This document shows, piece after piece, positions 55,221-64,000 of a stretch of 64,000 nt of DNA. Below the pieces are notes generated by a model, which worked only from the letters and a program-made list of their open reading frames with translations, was not told the DNA's origin and did no database searches. This DNA comes from Sporothrix humicola (lineage: Eukaryota > Ascomycota > Sordariomycetes > Ophiostomatales > Ophiostomataceae): assembly GCA_021396245.1 (NCBI GenBank), contig WNYE01000032.1:1-64000 (forward strand), written 5' to 3'. Numbering within the stretch: the stretch's first letter is position 1; each line of letters starts with the position of its first letter. A program made the translations under genes and the position numbers.

Positions 55221-56627
55221 GCGTATTTTCTTCTTTGCCCCTTCGTTTCTTCCTTTCCTCCTCTCCTTCATGTGTGTGAAGAGCGACCAGTGCTAACGTC
55301 TACGACGAGCACTTTTTAACGATTCTGATTTTTTTTCCGTTTGGATGTTTTTTCCTGTGTATCATTTACCATCTTCTGCCTTCTTCCTTTTCTCTCTGTA
55401 CAAAACCAACCGCCCATTTTGGATGCATCTCTTCGTCTTTTCAGACAAAAGACAAGTATATATAAAATAAATCTACAAGAAAAACAAAAGCTGTTCTCGG
55501 GTGGCATGCCTTTTGACGAACACGCATTTTCACTTCAACTCCCATGTATAAATACAACTTTTGACCAATGATTTTTTGGATACTATTTTGTGATTTCTAC
55601 TTTTTTGGTGATTTTCCTCACATTAATTTTCGCTTTATTTATCTTGTGTTTATTTTCCCTTTTATTTTGTCTTCTTCTTTTTTTTTAAAAACAAAACTTC
55701 ACATCCATTGATTGTGAATATCCACTTTGTTCATTTTACCCTTTCCCAAGCCTAACAACTTGTCTGTCAGCCTCAATCACTTATCATGATCGATTCAATC
55801 TTTCTTAGTGGTCTCTTCCACTCTTCTTTGCCAGCATCATCATTCACGATTTTGACGTGGCACAAGCTCAATGGACCCAGTTTTCCGATCATTGACACCA
55901 AATGCCCAAGATGCCCAAAATGCTTATTCCTTTTACCTGCCCTGTCGAGCCTGCTTCTTTATATCTATTATTACAAACGTTGAGATTTGTATTCATTGTG
56001 GCATTTTCAAGTCTGCCACTTCCGCGTTGGCCTCTTCTTTTTTGCTACCAATTCATTGCATCACATAGCCAGAATGTGTTTGTTGACATTGTTCAGCGCT
56101 GAAAGAACATCGTCCCGTTTTCTCCTTCCTGTCACTTGCCTCTCACATTTTTTGACAACAATAGTCTTTTGTCCAAGGACAAGCTCCATTCATGTTTCTG
56201 ATTATTCTCCTCTTCTCTACTTAAAGCATGCCTTCTCTTATCGTCTTGTTCTTTCGTCATTCCATTTGACACTCCTTTCTTCTGTTTATCTCCAAGCTGC
56301 CTTTGACCCTTTCCCGCTTCTTCACACACCCTTTCTCCCATCTTTCAGACCGACTTATTTGCAGCCGGCTTTGAAAAGCTTGTCAAACGATTTCAGGAAG
56401 AACCTCCCTTCACTTCAACCACGTTTTCCTCCTTCTACCTTTGAGGCTCTCCTTTCGACCCTTTATCCTCGCATTCCCATCCCATCCTATTTATACATAT
56501 TGATCTTGCCAGCGCTTTCCATGTCAGCCTTTGACCTCACCTCTTCTTCTTGTCTTCGTTTTTTATCTTCCCATTCGGCATACCTTCTCGTTTCAACATT
56601 GCCAGACCCAGAATAACGCTCGGCAAG
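55221..56627. other. Intergenic, T/C-rich, no gene
   Basis: 1.4 kb between two plus-strand genes. It is strongly pyrimidine-rich, with the 3' UTR of the wall protein and probably a long 5' leader of the next gene. A frame open upstream of 56628 includes an ATG at 56550 that would add 26 residues to the next protein. Confidence 0.45.
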
Positions 56628-58638
56628 ATGTCGTTCAGAGCGGCCTTCGCGGCCATTGAAGAATGGGTTCTTCCCATCTCCTATCCTCCCTACGTTGGGA
56701 TCTGTCTGATGCTCATTATCTTCGCACTCATATCCAAGATTCTTCCCAAGGACCTCATTGCAACGATCGACGACTTCTTCGACTCCATCCTAACGACCAT
56801 TGGCCTAATCGAACCGACTTCCAGTAGTCTCGAGACCGCTAGTTCCAAAGACGCCTACCGTTCCGAGCGCATAATCCACGGCACTGAGAACATCACCATT
56901 ATCAACAGTGACCGCAACAGCTTCTTCTCTTCCCCCAGGACCGATATAATCCGGTACCGACCATCTCCTCCTACATTCTCGGCCTCGCTAGCTGAGTATG
57001 ACAGCTCTGACCATGAAGAGCCTACTGTTTTCTTCCACGACGAAGAGCTACAGCATATCAAGCCAGGCCTCCCATCCCTGAGCTCCAGACGCCTGTTCCC
57101 TCTCGAGGGCAAATACTCAAACATCTTTACTGAGCTCAACGAGATCAACGATATCGAGCACGAAAGTAAGAGTACCACCGCCGAATTCTCCCTCATGGCT
57201 TCGAACTTGGCCCAGGCCATCCTTCGCCAGAACTCCCGACGCGGCAAAACATCAGCCATCAAGATATCCAGGACGCTACATACTCGCACAGAACGGATCC
57301 TCTTTACATACCACACGGGCAGATTCTTTCTAGAGTTTCCCAGTCCTCTACGAAACGAGATCTACTCGCTCTCAAAAGATTTGGCAGAGCAGGGCTCAAT
57401 CTATCTGGTAAGTTCACCCACTTTCTGGGATATGGCCGAGACGGGCGAGAACTAACAAACGGCAGGGAAACCCTGACAGCCAGGCCGAAGACGATGGCGA
57501 CAAGATGCAAATTGATGACAAGACCACCAGCAACTGCAAACCCACGCTCAAACGGCCGGCTCCCGACACTGTTGACATGCCTAGCCACAAAAAGGCAGCG
57601 ACGACTTTATGTCTACCTCCTCCACTCCCAACTCCTCCTCCGAGCCCTCCTTCTTCGATCATTGCCGCCCTGCCCGAACCAATGCCGGTGGGCCCGCAGC
57701 AAACACTTGATTCTTCCACAACAGTAGGGGACCCCATGGATTTGACCGAAGAGACTGCGTCCCCGGATACATCTGGGTCTAATACCGATGGTGACAAGAT
57801 GCAAGAGGACGAGGCTGGTGGCAACAACAACAACTCCGACACTGTTAGCATTTCTCCCACGACAAGTCTTTGTATCCGTATTAACCGGTCCGTACAGGGC
57901 AGCGACAACGAGATTCCTCCACTCGTCAACGACGATGACGATGACGACGACGACGATGACAATGAAGAGGCTCTCTTTCCCACACCAGACTCCAGATACT
58001 ATCTCGAGAGCGAGGAATTTGACACCGAGACAATGAGCAATGCCAGCGACGACCACCTCTTCTCAAACCTCTCCGACTCCTTTTCACAATTGCAGCTTGG
58101 CGATGCACTGCCACTGCTGTCCCTCTCCTCCTCCCCTCCCAGCAAACCCTTCCGCGTCACCAAAGCCCGCGAGCGTCGACTTTCCCACGGTGTTGGGCTT
58201 GGTATCGGCATGACACCATGCTATCTCAAGACAAAAATCACAGAAGAGCAGACGAAGATGAAGCCTTCAGCTGAAGCTATGACCGACTGTCACAAGAAAG
58301 GAAAGTCACCGAAAGATAAAAAAGACGACAGCATGAGAGCCCCGATTCCAACAGCACCATCCACACCAGTGACAGCGATGAAAAAGACCAGAACAGGAAA
58401 AGCCAAGATGGCAGGTTTGACGACGGTCCTGCAAAAAAAGCACTCTGCATCGACGAGACAGAGACTACCGAAAGCCATAGAACGCTCACTGATGATACTG
58501 GTCAACGAAATAAACTTAAACATAAACATCAGCAACTCGGTTACAAACACCATGGCTATATACCTAGAGTTGGTCACAAGACTGATTGGCCTACTGAGCC
58601 TCAACGATGATATCGACGGCGACCATATCATGACCTGA
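56628..58638 (+). CDS. Unrecognised protein with N-terminal membrane segment and poly-Asp tract
   Basis: Two exons (56628-57407 and 57466-58638) with a 58-bp intron (GTAAGT...CAG) encode 650 residues. A single hydrophobic segment near the N-terminus (PPYVGICLMLIIFALISKIL) would anchor it in a membrane. Most of the rest looks disordered: Ser/Pro-rich stretches, KRPAPDTVDMPSHKKAA, PPPLPTPPPSPPSS, and an acidic run of ten Asp (NDDDDDDDDDDNEE). Later come basic patches (KKGKSPKDKKDD, MKKTRTGKAKMAG) and a hydrophobic C-terminal helix-like end (MAIYLELVTRLIGLLSLNDDIDG). A short FTYHTGRFFLEFPSPLRNEIYSLSKDLAEQ stretch recalls the start of the F-box-like domains often found in fungal hypothetical proteins, but I cannot assign it. 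Codon use is less GC-biased than in its neighbours. Confidence 0.62.
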
Positions 58639-59292
58639 TCTGAAGCGATGCAAGACGAGACAATAGAGCTCGACATGACGACTTTTACGACACAGCCTAT
58701 CCAAGTGCTGGACGGCTGGCATTATTTTGGCATTATTTTGGCCTTTGATTTTTACCGATTGGGTTTACAGGTTTTGGAGGGATTTAGACGTTTTTTGTCA
58801 TTTGCATCTGTCCAACCCACTGGCATACAGCATGCGCATTGATACCCGTTATCGATGGCGCTTTTTGGTGTTTGACTATTTGATTTTCTTTTTTGTTTTG
58901 GGTTTGATTAGTTTTTGTCCTGACCTGTGCTTCGTTGTACAGTTTGCCATTTTTTGTACTTTACAAGACAGCCAGCATCTGTCTGTGTTCAGAGCTCTAC
59001 CACATTATACAATATGCTCTCATGTACCTCTTTATCACCGCACAAGGGCATTTTCATCTTTACTGTTCATCTTTCAGTTTATAAATTCATTTCTCATAGA
59101 GGAGAGAGCCTGTCTGTTCCTATGCCTGTTCTAATACCCGTGCCTTGTCTTGCTAATATCCTAGTTTCCAATCCCAGTCCTAGTTGTATCATAAAATTCA
59201 TATACAAGTGCAAGGCCAATTTCACCATCGCTACCGGAAATGTGTATGCCCATAACTCCAAAAAATAGTATATATAAAACTCAAGTGCTCAT
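58639..59292. other. Convergent intergenic region, no gene
   Basis: About 650 bases, T-rich, between two convergent genes. It is probably two 3' UTRs. Confidence 0.5.
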
Positions 59293-61083
59293 CTATTGGC
59301 GATTCCTCAGCTTCGTCCAGCCGCTTGTGCCGGCGTTTCGTGGACGATCCGGTGCCCGACCGCCACGCGGGCCCTGGTTTTCCAGATCGAGGTTGGCCAC
59401 TGTATCCATGACCGTCGCCACGCTCTCAACACCAAACAGCCGCTGCTCCGGCACACGGCTGCCGACAACAACGTTGGATGAGGTTCGAGATGGAGCAGCT
59501 CCACCTCTCGCTGTGTTTCCCCGGCCGTTGGCGTTTGGCGGCGGCGACACGATGACACGGTTCAGCACGCCGTCCTCCATGTTCTGGTGGTCCTCGTCCT
59601 CGACCGCCCACGCGTCGTCCTCGAGCACTTCCCAGTCGGGCATTGTGCTCTCGCTGCTCAGCTTGGTCTTGAGGCGGTCTGCCAGCCGGTTTGGGCTTAG
59701 CAACTTGAACGTTTGGGCTGTGTCGTCGCCCAGGAACGTGTGTGTCGTGCCGTGTGCATAGCGGCCCATCGACGGTGCTTTTTCTGGGGTGCTGGAAGAG
59801 GTGGTGGTGTTGTTGCTGCTGTTTCCTGCAGCTCCTTTCTGGGGCGACGTTGCTGCTCCTCCTGCTGCCGCACCCTGAGAGAATATGCGCCCTGCCGGGT
59901 TGTTATGAAGCTGGTTGCCAATCAACAGGTTGTACAGGTTGCGACCTATACTAAACGTGTCGTCAAACGAGCTGCGGTCGCCGATCGGCACGCCTTGTGA
60001 GCAGCACGCCCAGGCAATGTTGTAGGCTAGCAGCGCGATGCCCTCCACAAACATCGTGTGTCCCGGTCCGTCGTCCTTTGCGAGTGACGGGAGTGCCTTG
60101 TCGAGGTAGAGCGGGCGGGCGCGCGGGATGCGCAGGAACAAGTCGCGGTTGCCGTGCGGTTTTGATGTCGTTGAGGCTGCTGCAGCGGCAGCGGCTGCAG
60201 CGGCACTGATATTCGATGTGGACGGGCTTGATGACCCGGGAAAGGGGACTTCGCCGTGGGAGTAGGACGAAGCAAGGGAGAAGATCGTTGGTCGGGGGTA
60301 GTCGCGGTGAGGAAGTGTGATTTCAGCAGGCAGCCGGATGGAAAGGTAGTGGCAGGCGAGTGCCAGGATGTGCGCAATATGGCCAAGGCTCGTCGATATA
60401 GCTTCGGGAGAGAGGTCTATTTTGTTAGAGGTGGCCAAGTTGCCAAAAGTTACCCAAAGAAGAGACGAGGACTCACTGTTCATGTTATAAGGATCCACGA
60501 CCTCGAAGCCGCCAATCTCGTAGCGCAGCATGCTGCCCTTTTTGACTCGCCTCAGACCGTATAGTTTGGACGCCTCCATGCACAAAAATCCGCGTGTTGC
60601 TGCCATGGCCTCGTAGCTCTGGTTCCACTTGAATTTTGTCATGGAGATCGACCGCTCCACCTCGGACTGCAGCCTTGTGCGCCGTGCTGTTGTGCCGTTG
60701 GACGCCGCCGCTAGATCCGATCGTCGCTGTCGCAAGAGAGCTCGCCGTTCGTCCAGAGTGGCTCGCGTTTTGTCCATTTCGCGCCGCAGCTGCGTGGACT
60801 TCTCCTTGATTTCGTCGGTTCGGTCGAGTGCATCCTGCTGCTCTGCCGCCCATCTTTCGGCTTGGGTTGCCGGTGATGGTGTAGGTGCTGATGCCACAGG
60901 ATCAGATGACGAGGCTGGCGCTTCGCCCAGCGCTTTATTTACTTGTGCTTCGAGCTGTTCATTGTGTATCAAGGCGACTGTATGTGCTATCCGCGGCTCG
61001 TATAGCTGGTTTCGTGCGTCGACGGCGCAGAGGAACGGCAACCGCTGCGGGTGGTAGTGCCGCCCACAGATGTCGCAACTCAT
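59293..61083 (-). CDS. ATG14: Atg14 / UVRAG-family autophagy protein
   Basis: Two exons (60477-61083 and 59293-60416) encode 576 residues. The start at 61083 places MSCDICGRHYHPQRLPFLCAVDARNQLYEPRI first, the N-terminal Cys-rich motif of fungal Atg14. A coiled coil follows (DEIKEKSTQLRREMDKTRATLDERRALLRQRRSDL). The conserved C-domain includes LYGLRRVKKGSMLRYEIGGFEVVDPYNMN|NLSPEAISTSLGHIAHILALACHYLSIRLPAEI and MFVEGIALLAYNIAWACCSQGVPIG. The protein targets the class III PI3-kinase (Vps34-Vps15-Atg6) to autophagosome formation sites. The 60-bp intron (60417-60476; GTGAGT...TAG) is a multiple of three with no in-frame stop, so the unspliced frame is also open; the spliced joint fits the family. 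A Vps38-like identity is less likely given the N-terminal CxxC. Confidence 0.85.
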   Translation of the reverse strand: MSCDICGRHYHPQRLPFLCAVDARNQLYEPRIAHTVALIHNEQLEAQVNKALGEAPASSSDPVASAPTPSPATQAERWAAEQQDALDRTDEIKEKSTQLRREMDKTRATLDERRALLRQRRSDLAAASNGTTARRTRLQSEVERSISMTKFKWNQSYEAMAATRGFLCMEASKLYGLRRVKKGSMLRYEIGGFEVVDPYNMNSESSSLLWVTFGNLATSNKIDLSPEAISTSLGHIAHILALACHYLSIRLPAEITLPHRDYPRPTIFSLASSYSHGEVPFPGSSSPSTSNISAAAAAAAAAASTTSKPHGNRDLFLRIPRARPLYLDKALPSLAKDDGPGHTMFVEGIALLAYNIAWACCSQGVPIGDRSSFDDTFSIGRNLYNLLIGNQLHNNPAGRIFSQGAAAGGAATSPQKGAAGNSSNNTTTSSSTPEKAPSMGRYAHGTTHTFLGDDTAQTFKLLSPNRLADRLKTKLSSESTMPDWEVLEDDAWAVEDEDHQNMEDGVLNRVIVSPPPNANGRGNTARGGAAPSRTSSNVVVGSRVPEQRLFGVESVATVMDTVANLDLENQGPRGGRAPDRPRNAGTSGWTKLRNRQ

Positions 61084-62039
61084 CGTGGGAGAGGGAGGAG
61101 GAGAGAGATAGAGGAAGAGATGGATACGATGGTCGTAAACGATAGAAGAAGAGTCGATTATGGAACGCCGATGGCGCTGATGGCTGTTCCGCCGCGGGTT
61201 CGTCGCAAGTTTCGCCGGTCGCAAACCATGTCCGATCAAGCTGGATCTAGCGGGGATAGGTGTCTATTCCATGGAGCTCGAGATGGAGGCTGCCGTCTGT
61301 GGTTGATCGCCGTTGATGGTTGGATGGGAGTAAAAGTTGTGCGCGGCTGTCAAAATGCAGAAACGAAAAGCTGCAAGTGGTACATTTGACAATGGTAAAT
61401 TCGTGAAGGAGGCAAGTTGGTTGGTTGGCAGAGGTAGCGTTGGAAAGTGCGATGGAGGTCGAGATGGTGTGTGGAGGTTGTTGCCCATTTGCGGTCACGT
61501 CACAGCGAGTCACAGGCTCTTTATCAGACGAGGGAAGGCGCTATCTAGCCAATCACAGGTGGCTGCCCGCCTTGTGGATTAGGCAGGCTCAGGCTCAGGC
61601 GAGGCGGGCAGCAACTAAATTCCGGCAATTGCCCCCACTGTCTGGGGAACTCTTGCCTTATGAAGTTTGTTTAAAGTGCCTGGCGCGGTCATCTGACAGC
61701 GCGTCTTCAATGAGTGCATTCGATCTTTCTCCTGGGAATTGGGAAGGCTCGGGCATCAATGCGACTTCCTTCTTCCGGCCCGGCACCGTCCAATTGCACC
61801 TTCCATTGAAACATTGCCAGCTCACAGCACAGCTTTCTGCTCATTTTTGAGGATTTCTGGGGAAAGATCACAAGTTCATCCCACCCCTGAATTTTTTACA
61901 CTAATTTTGGGCATTTTGCACGTCGTCCTGATCTCGAGATCTTTGCGCACATCGGCACTTTCGCGTTGTTGCACGTTCACAGTGCACATTCATTGTGCTT
62001 ACTTTTCTCGAGCAAAACCAACAGCACATTTGGCTGGCC
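61084..62039. promoter_or_regulatory. Divergent promoter region, ATG14 / Gln-rich protein
   Basis: 956 bp between two divergent genes. No ORF or motif is convincing. Confidence 0.45.
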
Positions 62040-63093
62040 ATGGCGCCTGGATCGCCTTCGCTCGCACCGCACCATTCGCCCACCAGGAAATCGTCTCAAG
62101 AATTGCCTCTTTTCCCCGTGCCGACGCGGCTGTCAGACGGGCCGCCCCTGAGAAGCCATAGGAAACAGAGCAACAGCGGCAACGAGTTCAACGGGACCAG
62201 CTTGCTGGCCATTCCAGAGCCGGAGCCCGAGACAGCCGACCTGACGCCTTCTCTGATTGCCGACGAAATGGACGTCGACAACGGAACGACGACGGTCGAC
62301 GAAGCAGCTGCCCAGCAGCAAGCACAAGCTCAGGCCCAGGCCCAGGCCCAAGCACAGCAGGCTCAACAAACTCAACAGACCCTTGCGGCACCACAGCCTA
62401 TTCAGCCGTCCCAGCCTCGGACAGTACGATCACCTGTGCGGACCCCTGAGCTGCAGACATCGTTGCCGCAGCGGACGGTTCCTAACGGGAATGGCCAGAG
62501 CTACGGCTATGCGAATGGACACCAGAGCCAACAACAGCAGCAGCAGCAATCACAGAACCCATCACCCCAGAAACTCTCTCCTCAAAAGATGATGCGAGGC
62601 GCCAGCCAGGCACGAGAGTCGTCGCCCGGCACTCCAGGCCACATCCCGCCTTTTGACTGGGAAGAGTTTGAGGCGCGCTATGAGCACGCGCTGGCGGAGA
62701 TGAACGGTGAAGAAAAGGAGCTGCTCGAGGAGTTTGATCGGCTGGTGAATGTGAGTCTGCCAACATTACTTGATGTGCCCCTTCCACTTGCTAACTTTTC
62801 AGTATTTTAATGTATGGGCATCGGCTGCAACGGCCCACGACGACGAGCGTGCAGTGAAGCGGTATGTCTCAAGTTTTCACTTTATTTATTTGATCACACC
62901 CATACTGACACAGCAGACTGCAAACGCGGGAGCGTTACGTCAAGATTGCCGAGCAAAGTCTTGGCCAGAGAAAGCAGCATTGTAAGTATTGGCGGAGGGC
63001 ACGCATATCTCCATGGCCATCTGTTAACTATGTCTAGTGACGGAAGTTGTTCGTGCTTTCCAGAGCGCACTGGCTTTGCTGAGCCAGACTTGA
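62040..63093 (+). CDS. Conserved hypothetical protein with Gln/Ala-rich repeats
   Basis: Four exons (62040-62750, 62803-62861, 62917-62981, 63038-63093) with introns of 52-56 bp encode 296 residues. The first 210 residues are low complexity: Pro/Ser-rich with SP sites (PSPQKLSPQK), an AQAQAQAQAQ run coded by CAGGCC-type repeats near 62322-62360, and poly-Gln. The C-terminal 95 residues are compact and helical: PPFDWEEFEARYEHALAEMNGEEKELLEEFDRLVN|YFNVWASAATAHDDERAVKR|LQTRERYVKIAEQSLGQRKQH|LTEVVRAFQSALALL. This end resembles a domain of uncharacterised filamentous-fungal proteins; I know no function. The three small exons are supported by continuous phase and the helical pattern. Confidence 0.7.
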
Positions 63094-63514
63094 GGGCTCA
63101 GCGGCTGCTGTTCATTATATATATTTTCTACCTTTCTTCTGCATTCTATTTGTCGTCTTCATTATGGCGGGTTGCTTCACTGCTCAGATTTTATTTTACG
63201 ATGCTATGAATTTTACGAATTGAACGGCCTTTTATGCTTCAAGCCTTATTTCTTTTCAATCAAACAACACCACTTGAACCTCTTCATAGATTGATCAACT
63301 AGAGAATGTAATATATACAGCCCTTCAACAATGTAATTAATTTACAACGTCGTGAGTGTTGGTTGGCCTCGTTGATATTGTTGAATGGTTGTGGCACGTG
63401 ACCACGCGGCACAGTGAATCACGACAGCTACAAAAAGGGCCCCTAGCTGACTTTAGGCACCTCTTCCTCCTGTTTTCCTCCTTTTCTGACTTTTGACAAT
63501 CCGCGACGACAACA
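63094..63514. promoter_or_regulatory. Upstream region of the last gene, with CACGTG site
   Basis: 421 bp between two plus-strand genes. GCACGTGACC lies at about 63394-63403, some 115 bp before the start codon, the same core as in other housekeeping promoters here. Confidence 0.45.
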
Positions 63515-64000
63515 ATGGCAACAATCGCGGGCATCCGCGTGCCACAGATTTCGAGGGTAAGCTCGTCACCTTTGCATTCTTGTCCTTCACTTGACTAACT
63601 TTTGCTCTAGGAGGAGCTTTTCGCGTTCCACGAGTCGCATTTCTCGCAGGTTTCGATTGCCGATTTTGGGGCAAAGTTCACAGGGCTTCCAGAGTCAACA
63701 AACGAGGCACAACAAGATGACGAGGTGCAGGAGGTAGAACTGCAAGAAGAGGAGGAAGTAGTAGTCGATGGATATGACCCCGAGACGTCTTTTGACCTGG
63801 ACTTTGCTCAGCCTGAGGTTGTGGTCAACTTCGAGGACGGCGAAATCCTCGATGATGAAGCCGAAAAAGAACAAGACAAGCCACGCAAGAAGCGGCGGCG
63901 GAAGAAGAACAATACGGGCAACAGCAACGGCCGACGCAACAACAACAGCGGCAACAACGAGTCCAAGAAGCCCGATCTGCGAAAACGGACATGGGACGTT
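63515..64000 (+). CDS. N-terminal part of an unrecognised, probably nuclear protein (cut by window edge)
   Basis: Exon 1 (63515-63556, MATIAGIRVPQISR) and exon 2 from 63611 to the window end, with a 54-bp intron (GTAAGC...TAG), give 144 residues so far. After EELFAFHESHFSQVSIADFGAKFTGLPES comes a very acidic stretch (DDEVQEVELQEEEEVVVDGYDPE), FEDGEILDDEAEKEQDK, then a basic cluster KPRKKRRRKKNN that looks like a nuclear signal, and an Asn-rich segment before KKPDLRKRTWDV. I do not recognise the family. The alternation of acidic and basic tracts suggests an RNA- or chromatin-associated protein. The 3' end lies outside the window. Confidence 0.7.

Noticed and set aside
53445..55271. 608-codon and 406-codon open frames antisense to the Ser-rich wall protein
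   Set aside because: The Gly/Arg/Asp-rich and Glu/Val/Leu-rich products are complements of the Ser/Thr/Ala codons; the plus strand has a signal peptide and a sensible start.
1..64000. CRISPR arrays, prophage, insertion sequences
   Set aside because: None seen; the sequence is eukaryotic, with spliceosomal introns, and the repeats found are short microsatellites and a 16-bp tandem repeat.

Overview
The window is nuclear DNA of a filamentous ascomycete. Most genes carry short introns (about 48-95 bp) with GTAAGT or GTGAGT type donors, coding third positions are GC-rich, and several families are typical of Pezizomycotina (fungal Zn2Cys6 regulator, Cnl2/NKP2, CENP-Q, Atg14, EAF3, fungal CaiB/BaiF-like CoA transferase). 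A Sordariomycete, perhaps Ophiostomatales, is my guess; the order is not provable from the sequence alone.

Left part (1-25.3 kb): after an arrestin-like gene comes what looks like an aromatic-compound catabolic cluster: an HSL-family esterase, a Baeyer-Villiger monooxygenase (BVMO), a phenol-hydroxylase-type FAD monooxygenase, an intradiol ring-cleavage dioxygenase, a family III CoA transferase, an enol-lactonase-like alpha/beta hydrolase, a SnoaL/NTF2-like protein and a large Zn2Cys6 transcription factor. A tRNA-Ser(GCU) sits between two of them. Read as a pathway, an aryl ketone would be oxidised to an ester (BVMO), cleaved to a phenol (esterase), hydroxylated to a catechol or hydroxyquinol, ring-opened, and channelled to 3-oxoadipate and its CoA ester. 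The BVMO is open from end to end except for one in-frame TAG that replaces the tryptophan of the family fingerprint FxGxxxHxxxW. That stop may be a fresh null allele or an mRNA-editing site. The intergenic regions of this part are long (1-2.5 kb) and repeat the core TCCGGGG.

Middle part (26.8-48.8 kb): compact housekeeping genes, several in divergent pairs: RPS0 / mitochondrial uS15m, VMA6 / NOP58, then mitochondrial uL30m, EAF3 (MRG15 type chromatin reader), Cnl2/NKP2, an ER thioredoxin-like protein, CENP-Q and MET6 (cobalamin-independent methionine synthase). EAF3 has a 1.9-kb intron that holds a separate same-strand ORF with internal duplications. Two inner-kinetochore (CCAN) genes lie within 5 kb of each other.

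Right part (48.8-64 kb): a 4.7-kb stretch without a recognisable gene leads to a secreted Ser/Thr/Gly-rich, adhesin-like wall protein. It is followed by an orphan membrane-anchored protein with a poly-Asp tract, an Atg14-type autophagy gene, a Gln-rich conserved hypothetical protein, and the 5' end of an unrecognised nuclear-looking protein cut by the window edge.
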